Shown here piece by piece: positions 28,901-37,090 of a stretch of 64,000 nucleotides of DNA. The notes beneath the pieces were generated by a model. That model was not told the DNA's origin. It ran no database searches and worked only from the letters and a program-made list of their open reading frames with translations. Each line of letters begins with the position of its first letter. Position 1 is the first letter of the stretch. The DNA comes from Symsagittifera roscoffensis (Eukaryota > Xenacoelomorpha > Acoela > Convolutidae): positions 9,347,716 through 9,411,715 of the forward strand of contig NC_087067.1 in assembly GCF_963678635.1 (NCBI RefSeq). The letters run 5' to 3'. A program made the translations under genes and the position numbers.

Positions 28901-31900
28901 CGGAGAAGCAACTAGAGTCGATGGTGTATCGGTTGGCACAAGAGGGAGGCAAATGGCCCTTCTTGACCCCAAGACTGGAAAACGCCACGGAGAAAACAAG
29001 AGAAGATGCGCCGCTTCTGGTGAAGCAGATCTGGGATTTTCTTGAGGAGCAACTGGGAATAGCTGAGAAGAAGGAGATGACGGTTGGCAGGTTCGTCACA
29101 GCAGCCAATGAGGTCACGATTGGAGGGTTCTGGAGGGAGCACGCGAGAGGTGAGCTAAGGACGAGGAGGGATCATGAGATTCTCGAGTTCTTGAGTCCTT
29201 GTTGGGGAAAAGAGTTCCTGACCGAGGTGTACAGTGCGAAGGAGACTATCTTCAAGGCATTCATACAGGAGGTATTGAACATGCCTATCAGTCTGTTGCT
29301 GGCGCTGTACCTGGTTTACCCGAGGCACTTGTTTAATATGGGCCCAGCATACATGTTCAGTCGTGGCGTGGGTACCCTCAGAATAGATGGGTACTTGACG
29401 TTAGTGCTTCTGACCCACGGTGAGCTGGCGTCATTTCACCGACTGATGAGGTACGGGGAGCCCCTGTCGATGGGAAGAACACACTCGAGTATTGAGACCT
29501 ACTCATACAAGTGTGCGGCAGGACTAAAGACGCTGCTAGTGCAGTACCTGTTGATGCAAAACAGGCACCTGACTGGTGAAGAGAAGAGCCCGAAGACAAG
29601 AGAAGAATGGAGAAGAGCGAATGGAGGCATGCCCCTATTGACGGACCTATGCCTGGCCATGAGATCGGATCCCATGGGGATTATCCGGGGGCTAGGGGAG
29701 GTCGTGACCTGTATATATGGACCGGCCGTCACGTTCGCGTTTCCGGATCCTCTGGTGACGGCTTATCGATACTCCGTAACCCACGTGAGCCTCATAAGCG
29801 TACTAGATGGAACGACACTAAACTGGTGTCAGCAAGAGGTGCTGAGGGCACAAATGAGCAACACGGTGCTCTTCGGGAAGGTTAAGGATCCGGAGTTGGT
29901 CGTGTACAGTTTCCGTGGACAACTGCAATGCCGGATGGGAGGCAAGCGCGAGGGCCCCATCGAAACTTACCCCAAGTTCTGGAACTTGAATCCCTTGACA
30001 GCCAATGGGCAAGAAATCTTGAGAATCCCTACATGGACGAAAAGCTTCGAGTTAGTGAAAAAGGAGCTAGAGGCGATATTGGAGAAAGAAGTCCTACCAA
30101 CGAGCATTCCCGAGTTCCCCACAGTGAGGAGAATGACCCTGGGGATGAACAGTTCCCTGGTTGTGCCGTCCCCTTACGCGAGAACCACAACCGAAGAACG
30201 GCAGAAGGAGTTTACCGACAGCTGGGATCCGCTCTTCATCGGCTACACTGCAGCGATTTATTTCCATACCAGCGATGTGAAGATAAACTCATGGACGACT
30301 CAAGCCAAGAAAATGAGAGGGTCGATGCCCCCGAAATTCGAAGTGCGAAATGCCTTGAGAGTACTTGAGCGGGCGAGTCTAGAGAACCAGTTGCCGGCAT
30401 GGGACGACGGCAGGATGATAGTGGAGGAAGGGCATATCGCACTGAAAGCAGACGAGATGCTGTTTGCCACCAGGAGATACCGGGCACCTTACGGACTAGA
30501 GCAGGTGGAAAGGAATCAGGAAGGAAAAAAGCTGGATGCAGCAGGTCCATTGTATGTGGCACGGACAGAGCACAAGGGGACGAATCCAACGACACCATCA
30601 CCTCTTTCGGTGGACACCCCTGGGGAGAAAAGGAGTGGCACCGTAGAAGACCGATTCAAGAGGATTCTTGAGAGAAGAGAAGCAGAGTCGGGAGACGAGA
30701 GCATGGATGAAACTCTCAGTGAGGCAGGAGAAGACATGGAGGTGGGAAACACACCTGAGCAGAAGCCAGCGGAGGAGGAGTTCACTGCGCAGGAACTGTT
30801 GAAGGATCTGAGTGAAGAAAACTGGGCAGATACCCCCACGCCACCTCTGACCTCATCCCCCCGCAAGTACCCAGAGATGTCATTGACGAGCGAGAACCCC
30901 AACATGGGAATGATCTTCTTGAGTGCGGAGAGAAGGGAGAAGAATACCTTCGAGGAAAACAGAGATGCCTTCCTGGGCACTCTGGACAGAGATGCTTGGC
31001 AAGAATTCTTGAGCGATTTCAATCGAGAAGTGGATGAAGACACCACTTTGGACAATTTTAAAGAGGAACTGTGGGACACGGTGGTGAAGTTTGGTGAGCC
31101 TGTCCTGATGGGGGCGGGTTTAGAGGAGAAAGCCAGAGTAGAACTACTGAGCAAGATGCTCGAGTTGAGGAAGTCAAGAAAGACCAGAGAAGACAAATGT
31201 AAAGACAGCTCTACTCCGAAACAGAAAACTGACAATAAAATAATTAAATATACAAGGGGGGATAAGGTGGGAACTAGTAATATGATTAAAAGTACTAATA
31301 TCCTTAAGGCTCGAGCAGGGGGGAGGCAAGAGTTGGTTGGAGAAAAGGAAGTTGAATCAGTGATGATAACGACGACGCCCCCGAATAAAGACGTGAGGTC
31401 TCGCAAGAGGAAGAGAGACGTGGAGGGATTGTGCAGTCCTTCAGCTGACGCGGTCTCAGAAAAAGACTTGAGAGAGACGGCCCCCATGGTTCTGGCGCGA
31501 TGGAAGACGGCAGCCTACAAGAGTAGCTATGAACCGAGGAAACTGCTCGACATAGAAAGAGAAATGGAAAACCCCACTAGCTCAGTGACGGAGGAAGATT
31601 TCAAACCTCAGAGAATAAAAATGAAGCGAGGTTCGACGAGCGGGCAGACCTGGGAGGTAGACGTCGGCAAGGAATGGGTCTCAAGTGAACATCAAGCTGT
31701 TGGGAAACAAGTGACCAGCGATCCTCTTGAGAAGAATAAAACCAGAAATACCTCCCGACCGTGGTGGATAGCCCTTGAGACATTGAAGGAGATGGAAGAC
31801 TGTTTGAAGAAATTGAACAGCGGGGTGGCCCGCAAGCGACACAGTTGGGCCACCCAGCAGAAGGCTGAGGTTAACAAGATAGAATTGGCAAACCAGCTGA

Positions 31901-34521
31901 AGAGATCCTGGCAGAACTTAGTGAAGGATCATTTTGAAGAGGCCATGAGGACACCCTCATCGGCACCGCCGCTGATGGCGAATCCCTTCATCAGGACTGC
32001 AGGACAACTGATGTTCGCGTGGAGCCTGTTGGGGATAGAGCTGGAGACACTGACTTCGTACGATAAGTTGAAGCTGGGAGGCAAAAATCTAGAGATATAT
32101 CGAATGCTGATGCAGCACGTAGCCAGGGACAACTCAGGCTTGAGTCTGGCAAGAAGGAAAGATGCAACCTGTTTCTTGAGATGGACGATGTCGATGATGA
32201 CTGACAGTACCATCCTAGCATGTCATCAGAAAGCGGTTGGAAGCAAGACGCTGGAAAGGAGAGTCTCCACAGTCATCTTGAATGTGTACCAGAGTACTGG
32301 AATAGAGAGGGAGGATGGTTCTAGGCAATCTCTGGAGAGCCATAGGAAGTTAGATGAAATACGAAGGTTCTACAACAAGAAGTTCGAGGATAAACACGAC
32401 GTTCACTGCAACCTGGCTTCGTCAGGGGAGTACTTAAAACTCAACAAAAAGGGAGAGTACCAGTATGTTTCTGGAGTAATGGGAATGGCGTACAACCCCT
32501 TCTTGGACTTGGAAGCCGGAAGTGCCCACAGAAACTATGAGGTGGCGGAGCTACTGAAGTTCTGGACAGAGCAGATAATGGAAATAGACACTGTGGAGAG
32601 AGAGAGACCTAGCCTGGGTCTGATTCTCGAGAGAACGCCGGAAGTGATAAGTGTGCCACGCTCAAGTAAAAGAGTAGAACTAAAAATGGGCAACGGGAAT
32701 GGCGTGTTGACCACGAATCTGGGAGTGGTATGGAAATTACTCAGACCCTCCTGGTGTCCACATCCCCACGCGAGCCTGATTGAGGAGGTCACTAAGCGAG
32801 TGAGATTGGCACCGACAGAGGATGAGGATTTGGCGACCTTGAGTATAGTACATAGACTGATCCTGCCTCAGATGAAAGAGTCGAGTGAGGTGACGAGTGG
32901 AACAGGGTCGGTGAAGAGGATGGAACCGGGCAGTTGTCTTGATTCGACATGTGGCAACGGCGAGCATACTTGTGATGGACGATCATGCGTCAGGATACAG
33001 TCTTTCCAGAAAGAGGACCTCATCACCTGGTTTGAGGATATCACTGAAAGGGAGAAGAGCGAGATACAGATGATGGCTGAATGTTACGCGAGTACCACCG
33101 TGAACCTAGCGACAGCCTTGGGATTTTTCTCAAGAATGTGTAGTCTCCAGTCACTGGAGAGGCTAGAGTCAGAACACCACCTGGTGACCGCGTTGAGCGT
33201 GGAATCATGGCCCGGAGTGTTACAAGTGAACCAGAAGCACATCAAGAGTTGGAAAATTGGACTCGAGGCGGAGATGGGATTTCCCATGAGCGAAGCCTAT
33301 GGACTGCCTCTGAATGCGAAATCCTTAGTGGGGTCAGTGTTGGCTAACCTGTGTGGAAGCCACTATCCACTACACATGGCGATGGTGGAGGTGTCCAGCC
33401 AGAGGGTATTGATAGACAAGGCCTTCTCAGTGCCCAAGTGCGTGAGACTAGCTCGGATGTCACATCATTCACACAAGCTGTTGAGGAAGATCCGAGGAGC
33501 AGTACCGAAAGAACAAAGAGACGACTTGAGTGAAATCTGGGGTGAAGAACTTCTAAGCTTGGAGAACGAAAACACAAGTGATCACGGAAGGCAAAACATG
33601 GTGGGGAAACCCGCAATAGGTACTCCAAGCTCAGAAGAAGTCGACGTGATACACGAGAAAATGATGGAGCTTGAGCCTCTCCTGGAAGCCTCGGGAGAAC
33701 GCAATCTTAGAAGCATCGACCTCACGCATGGGGATTGTCCATGCCACTGTCTGGCGCAGACAGTGTGGTACCCAGAACGCGCCAATCTCTGTCTGATTTG
33801 GGACATAGAAGAGATTAAATCGTTGGGACTACCGGAGCATCGACAAAAGGTGACCATCTTGGTGGTGAGCACGATGCTGGCTCTGCGATGGATTGAAGAA
33901 AACATAGCGAAGTATAGAGAATCGAGAACGCCAACAGCTGAGTCGATTCATGCGATAGATTACAGCAGGAGACTAGAGTTGTTCGAGACCGCATGCAAGG
34001 TATTCGCCATACCAGTGGAAGTCAGACATATATGGAACCGCCTGAGATTCTTTCCTTGGTTTCGTGCGACGTTAACATCCTGGTTGTATGTAGTGACAAA
34101 GGACCACATGAGGAAACATCAAAAGGAATATCGACAATTCCAAGCCGAAATAGGACCAGATGCCTTCAAGAGACCTCTGCTGACCCATCGAAATGCGATC
34201 ACGACGGGGTGGAAAAGAGTGGGCAGAGTATCCAGAGACAATTCTAGAGCGAGGGAAACGATACTGGAGGAGGACCTGGCGAGGAATGTAAGCATGAGTC
34301 TTCACAATTCCTTCTGTTTGAACCGGGAGTCGAAGGTGAAGAGCCTACCAAATCAATCGAAGAGGTTGCAAGAGCAAAGGGAGTGGATGCGATCCTATGA
34401 ACAGCTGAAGGCCTGGGAGGAAATTGTGATCAGCTCCGATGACGAAGAGGCACTGTTGGAACAAATTACAGTGCCAAGAACACCGGTGTCGGGTACCTCG
34501 AAGGCGAAAAACACGAGGTGA
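25918..34521 (+). CDS. ORF2: ~2870-codon accessory protein with SGNH hydrolase modules (E2)
   Basis: This is the least broken ORF2 copy in the window. The true start is probably ATG 25669, since 25918 is only the first start-like codon after the TAA. A coiled coil with repeated RDQA heptad-like segments (26110-26340) comes first. The SGNH/GDSL hydrolase has GDS (26890-26898), GTND (27037-27048) and DGIH (27325-27336), the usual Ser, Asn and Asp/His blocks of lipid or carbohydrate esterases. The second SGNH-like module has AGSD (28165-28176), AGMNDH (28315-28332), SPGYSSMP (~28490) and DDH (28777-28785). Unrecognised conserved regions follow, with an acidic stretch (30640-30830) and a cysteine cluster C-x4-C-x6-C-x4-C (32937-32990). 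The C-terminal blocks include PKCVRLARMS and CHCLAQTVWYP. There is no obvious signal peptide or membrane segment. Its role is unknown. Confidence 0.88.
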   Translation: MDGAIRGFDLARNPGLNNNTEYGAGEFPLPVRPSVRSTSQSTSKVLSMTRAQQTGEAYPDVSAMQRELEKTQRERNKANLDRDQAVLERDQARIELDIMRAERLQAERVRENAANCEQLKQALERDQAKLEIIQQQQRELDMQKGARPKERVVTVSRPESRMEVDEAPISKGRFNLDRAAQDHMNEGLEVWIPPESASSLRGMETQVIRPLMDVALPGYTPSSTPGSSQVSGGSSRLKELHERLQLRNRESPARADLPSTWGEQPVRSVVISSYKKNTEGRYRKHNRIDWSAAQRERRDCFHDATWVEYFTHPRVPEGVVHLIVGDSLLRVLTRIQSHWQTGILSFAGAATPQMLATLEMLGMVSVYTVTLMVGTNDVSRGEARKVTRLHEKMSCILEEIRIQMDPSILTVCTVPYNMGADQHAVEMNTKVRGLNEAIKKVHQRSVLPLRLLDVAEQMELSSFPDDASADGIHFDRPRGVEWLNNVFQRHICALEAELLETAQVTFGPPPNPPFFNPRSLPSRLGERADSRDSLRNSRTKLPSTTPMEADEAISATPHGSIISSVVVAEKKRSEKPLETSRSKYEEKVKELDLEDLECRQELARALGLEQVSHEDLGRHQCVDWLKAHETHFSRAKLMETADLTGIPTKSVMGPINYRPLKSLGSPGLVVEPPKHQTSISRIRVATPAQLRVVDKLMDPRDMELPDAAYEGTRLANDPRYGKPCGQTQLAKTLAVYDRADPAAARVVIVAGSDFEGTSPKLFWPETLIYALPGAELNQMLTLVVAMKSEMPCEPELLLFAGMNDHLHATGFLEQLKGGEPTPKRIWEAIQTLFAAINEIQENVASRFGSKTKVAFTTSPGYSSMPLALQFVYAILILIAEGNGWRVLMAAPNREVEPTNLRLRRSELAAAWADVSHALRGFYELADILIVLDEVLLLEISNFARQLKLSPIIRDDHPVVAHLTASLWFRDMELTITSSTSKSRGPNNERKNVAAPEKQLESMVYRLAQEGGKWPFLTPRLENATEKTREDAPLLVKQIWDFLEEQLGIAEKKEMTVGRFVTAANEVTIGGFWREHARGELRTRRDHEILEFLSPCWGKEFLTEVYSAKETIFKAFIQEVLNMPISLLLALYLVYPRHLFNMGPAYMFSRGVGTLRIDGYLTLVLLTHGELASFHRLMRYGEPLSMGRTHSSIETYSYKCAAGLKTLLVQYLLMQNRHLTGEEKSPKTREEWRRANGGMPLLTDLCLAMRSDPMGIIRGLGEVVTCIYGPAVTFAFPDPLVTAYRYSVTHVSLISVLDGTTLNWCQQEVLRAQMSNTVLFGKVKDPELVVYSFRGQLQCRMGGKREGPIETYPKFWNLNPLTANGQEILRIPTWTKSFELVKKELEAILEKEVLPTSIPEFPTVRRMTLGMNSSLVVPSPYARTTTEERQKEFTDSWDPLFIGYTAAIYFHTSDVKINSWTTQAKKMRGSMPPKFEVRNALRVLERASLENQLPAWDDGRMIVEEGHIALKADEMLFATRRYRAPYGLEQVERNQEGKKLDAAGPLYVARTEHKGTNPTTPSPLSVDTPGEKRSGTVEDRFKRILERREAESGDESMDETLSEAGEDMEVGNTPEQKPAEEEFTAQELLKDLSEENWADTPTPPLTSSPRKYPEMSLTSENPNMGMIFLSAERREKNTFEENRDAFLGTLDRDAWQEFLSDFNREVDEDTTLDNFKEELWDTVVKFGEPVLMGAGLEEKARVELLSKMLELRKSRKTREDKCKDSSTPKQKTDNKIIKYTRGDKVGTSNMIKSTNILKARAGGRQELVGEKEVESVMITTTPPNKDVRSRKRKRDVEGLCSPSADAVSEKDLRETAPMVLARWKTAAYKSSYEPRKLLDIEREMENPTSSVTEEDFKPQRIKMKRGSTSGQTWEVDVGKEWVSSEHQAVGKQVTSDPLEKNKTRNTSRPWWIALETLKEMEDCLKKLNSGVARKRHSWATQQKAEVNKIELANQLKRSWQNLVKDHFEEAMRTPSSAPPLMANPFIRTAGQLMFAWSLLGIELETLTSYDKLKLGGKNLEIYRMLMQHVARDNSGLSLARRKDATCFLRWTMSMMTDSTILACHQKAVGSKTLERRVSTVILNVYQSTGIEREDGSRQSLESHRKLDEIRRFYNKKFEDKHDVHCNLASSGEYLKLNKKGEYQYVSGVMGMAYNPFLDLEAGSAHRNYEVAELLKFWTEQIMEIDTVERERPSLGLILERTPEVISVPRSSKRVELKMGNGNGVLTTNLGVVWKLLRPSWCPHPHASLIEEVTKRVRLAPTEDEDLATLSIVHRLILPQMKESSEVTSGTGSVKRMEPGSCLDSTCGNGEHTCDGRSCVRIQSFQKEDLITWFEDITEREKSEIQMMAECYASTTVNLATALGFFSRMCSLQSLERLESEHHLVTALSVESWPGVLQVNQKHIKSWKIGLEAEMGFPMSEAYGLPLNAKSLVGSVLANLCGSHYPLHMAMVEVSSQRVLIDKAFSVPKCVRLARMSHHSHKLLRKIRGAVPKEQRDDLSEIWGEELLSLENENTSDHGRQNMVGKPAIGTPSSEEVDVIHEKMMELEPLLEASGERNLRSIDLTHGDCPCHCLAQTVWYPERANLCLIWDIEEIKSLGLPEHRQKVTILVVSTMLALRWIEENIAKYRESRTPTAESIHAIDYSRRLELFETACKVFAIPVEVRHIWNRLRFFPWFRATLTSWLYVVTKDHMRKHQKEYRQFQAEIGPDAFKRPLLTHRNAITTGWKRVGRVSRDNSRARETILEEDLARNVSMSLHNSFCLNRESKVKSLPNQSKRLQEQREWMRSYEQLKAWEEIVISSDDEEALLEQITVPRTPVSGTSKAKNTR

Positions 34522-35119
34522 GCCGGCGGCTCGAAAGGAAAATTCTAGAGTCTTGAGTCTTGAGAGGGAGGGGGCTTGAGAGTGAACTTGGATGAAATCT
34601 GGGTTCACTAAAAAGAAATTTTAGACGAATAGGATATTGTTAATAATATGATAGATCTATTATATGAGTCAAAATGATGCATGACAATTTCCTGACTGAA
34701 TAGGACAAAAGAAATTTTAAAAATTACCAGCTTAAAAAGCGGGGATTCATGGGTGCAGGTGTGTGCAGATTTTGATTGCTGTTTAGCGATAGCGTGAAAA
34801 TTTTATATGGTTGTGAATTTTGGAAGGCAGATAAACTTAAGTCCGATGCAAACTTCTGTAAATGACCACTGGCACTGTATCTTGAGCAACACTCGGTTCT
34901 CTGGGACTCACTGGCAGATGACAACACACGATGGGGACATCGATCTCGAGTCCGGGGAGTATGTGCCAGTCGGTCATGTCTGGAGGTTTGACCTTGAGAA
35001 ACACGTAATTTTGGTGTGAAGTTTTAATTTTAAAAATTTCGAATGGAGCCTGTCATGCTCAGTTTTTTCGAACCAACTGAAAACGCAAAAATCAAAAAAT
35101 CAGAACGTCCGAATTAACA
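34522..35119 (+). other. 3' non-coding tail of E2
   Basis: The 598 bp between ORF2 and the 3' LTR hold no supported gene; a 70-codon frame at 34807 lacks relatives here. It holds the pseudoknot block (34929-34959) and a TTTTAAAAATTTCGAATGG block (35025-35043) shared with E1 and X. No clean polypurine tract precedes the LTR. Confidence 0.6.
34929..34959 (+). promoter_or_regulatory. Potential RNA pseudoknot after ORF2 (E2)
   Basis: CGAT (34929-34932) pairs with ATCG (34939-34942). The loop GGGGAC can pair with GTCC at 34950-34953, then GGGGAGTATGTG, identical to the E1 and X tails. The first stem is only 4 bp here. Confidence 0.5.
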
Positions 35120-35854
35120 ATTGCGGGAAACTACTCAAGAAAAAGGCAGGAAATTGCTATTCGCAATTTCTCGATACGAAACAATAAGAGAGTAGAGCTG
35201 TCTTATCCTGAAAACAGGAGAATAGAATACAGACTTGAGAAAAGACGACTATTCGAACGGAAAGGAGTGAACATTCAATGGAACAGTGGGCAACTCGAGT
35301 GTCCCAATGGTTCATTCAGAAACTTTGATTCTTGAGACAGAACTTACTTCTGTTGTTAAAACTAATTAGCATCAATTTTATTTAGTTATATAATTTGATT
35401 CTCAAGCTGCTTATCTTTTAGTTACTCCTCATACTCAAGTGCATCGTTATGTGAGTTCTCAATTTAAATTTCTCGAGTGTATTTTATGATAGTTATGTTG
35501 AGATAAGGCGAGTTTTAGGTTGATCCATCTGAAATGGATCAAAGTTCCACTGTCCAAAAAAAAAGTAACTAAGCGGATTGTTCCGACCCGGTTTTTAACG
35601 GCGTTCATGTATTTTGGGTATTTCGAGACCTAAGTATGGGGACGTTTTTATTTCTAGAGTGGGGGGGGGGGTATTTTGGTAGTGGCCTTTAAGCTGTAAC
35701 GGGTTCCAGTCTCATGTCGCAAGCGAACCGAATTGGCTCCGACTGTTCTTGAGGTAGAAAAACACAAGAGATAGTGTCCCTGACTCTTGAGCCAATGGTT
35801 ATAGGGCCTATTTTTCTTAAGCCTCATGTGTGACTACAATAGACGAATGTTACA
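35120..35854 (+). repeat. 3' LTR of E2
   Basis: The 735-bp partner of 13283-14013 also ends in GTTACA. Differences seen are a few substitutions (for example GAGCTCTC versus GAGTTCTC, GTACTTCG versus GTATTTCG, GACCGTTC versus GACTGTTC) and longer A and G runs. ACAA follows at 35855-35858. Confidence 0.88.
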
Positions 35855-35858
35855 ACAA

Positions 35859-36171
35859 GAAAGAAAAACAGAACAACATTAGCTGCGCTAACAACAACTA
35901 CGAAATCGAGATTGGAAAACGACAACAGAGAACACTCCGAGTTGCAACTATTGTGCCGCTACAATAGTTGCAAGGCCGTTGCGAACAACGGTGAAGGGTG
36001 AAAGACGGCCATCCGGATTAAGAAGAAATCAGGATTAACAAGCTTGATCCAGCAGATTTGTCAATCCGGAGGGGTAAAGGAACTGAAAATTTATCCTGTT
36101 ACATAAACTTTTAGCTTCCTGTCATGTCCTGACTTGAAATTAATTAACATCTAGATTCATTTTGATAAGGA
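35859..36171 (+). repeat. U3-only LTR fragment of the X/E3 family
   Basis: The fragment aligns with about 36400-36721 of the X LTR (shared GAGTTGCAACTATTGTG, CAATAGTTGCAAGGCCGTTG and TAGCTTCCTGTCATGTCCTG). It stops exactly at GATAAGG, after which the sequence jumps to element tail. The complementary partial LTR at 49442 begins at the same point. Confidence 0.75.
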
Positions 36172-36173
36172 TT

Positions 36174-36418
36174 GTGGCATTCGACCAGAATGGCCAAAAT
36201 GCAATTTGTGCAGACTTCGAATTTTAGCAGCAAGCCTTCCGGATTGGTGGTTTTTAAGAACTGAGAGCGTTATTGGAACGTTTGGCCAGACGGTGAGGGC
36301 TGGAACATTCTAGTATTTTAAAATTTCAAAAATTCGAATGATGACGTCACATTTCTGAGAAATGCTGAAACGGCCATTTTTAACAAAAAACGAGAGAAGA
36401 AAAAAAAACAACTTTATC
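36174..36418 (+). other. Internal 3' tail fragment preceding the X left LTR
   Basis: It matches the X tail at about 48546-48791 (GTGGCATTCGACCAGAATGG onward) and carries the same polypurine stretch. A true 5' LTR should not be preceded by internal tail, so this is the end of another, mostly lost, element whose LTR now serves X. Confidence 0.7.
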
Positions 36419-37090
36419 TGCGATAGCGAACAGGACGAAAATCGAGATTAAAAACGACAACGAACTACAGAATAGCAGCGGACGTTCCGAGTTGCAACTA
36501 TTGTGCTGCTACAATAGTTGCAAGGCCGTTGCGAACAACGGTGAAGGGTAAGAGACAGCCTTCCGGAATAGGAGGAAATCAAGACTAACGGTCTTGATTC
36601 AGCAGATTCGTCAATCCGGAAGGGTAAAGGAACTGAAACTTTTATCCTGTCACGTAAACTTTTAGCTTCCTGTCATGTCCTGACTTGAAATTAATTAATA
36701 TCTAGATTCATTTTGATAAGGATGAGAAGCTAGGAGTTGGGGGAAAGGGTTGATCCATCTTCGATGGAGATGATGATTTTTATCTACTGAACAAAAACAA
36801 TAGTAATATAATAAGTAGTAACCCTGTTTTTAGGAGTGACCTCGTGGTCTGGGGATACTGAGACCCAGCCATGAGCTCACTAGTTGCATGTAATTAAGTT
36901 AATTTGAGCGTTCTGGTCGAAGCCGGAGAGCAGTAACGTTTTTGTCGACCCGATGTTAGAAAGACCACCGAAAAGTACTGGCTTGGTAGAGACGGTGAAA
37001 AGCATGCAAAGCTCTGTTTAGACGTTAGCCAGTCGTCTTAAGACTTAGTTTTGTTATCCGTCGATATGTATCTTCCGGGCGAATGTTACA
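36419..37090 (+). repeat. Left LTR of X
   Basis: TGCGATAGCG starts it (approximate) and GGGCGAATGTTACA ends it. The repeat at 48792-49441 is near-identical apart from a ~25-bp deletion and small indels. GATAAGG at 36715-36721 marks the inferred U3/R border. Hairpin 1 is at 36754-36768 and hairpin 2 at 36841-36875. Confidence 0.8.
36841..36875 (+). promoter_or_regulatory. LTR hairpin 2 (X), 12-bp stem with one bulged T
   Basis: CTCGTGG (36841-36847), a bulged T, and CTGGG (36849-36853) pair with CCCAG (36864-36868) and CCATGAG (36869-36875). The E1 counterpart (13033-13066) is CACGTAG, T, CTGAG / CTCAG, CTATGTG. Three base pairs differ on both sides and still pair, and the same G-U wobble is kept. 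Confidence 0.6.

Larger units (their letters stand above)
13283..35854 (+). mobile_element. E2: complete ~22.6 kb Ty3/gypsy LTR retrotransposon
   Basis: Two nearly identical direct repeats (13283-14013 and 35120-35854) flank gag, pol, ORF2 and a tail in the usual order. A tRNA primer site lies 11 bp inside the 5' LTR. ACAA occurs just before the 5' copy (13279-13282) and just after the 3' copy (35855-35858), a candidate 4-bp target duplication. If so, E2 inserted into the last bases of the E1 LTR, and 35859 onward is the old E1 flank. The LTR pair differs by only a few substitutions and homopolymer lengths, so insertion was recent. Coding frames nonetheless carry three 1-nt indels in gag-pol, a TGG-to-TGA change and one TAA in ORF2. 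Typical Ty3/gypsy elements are 5-10 kb; the extra length is mainly ORF2 and the leader. Confidence 0.88.

Noticed and set aside
34807-35019. 70-codon ORF in the E2 tail
   Set aside because: It spans the pseudoknot block, whose frame is not kept in E1 or X.
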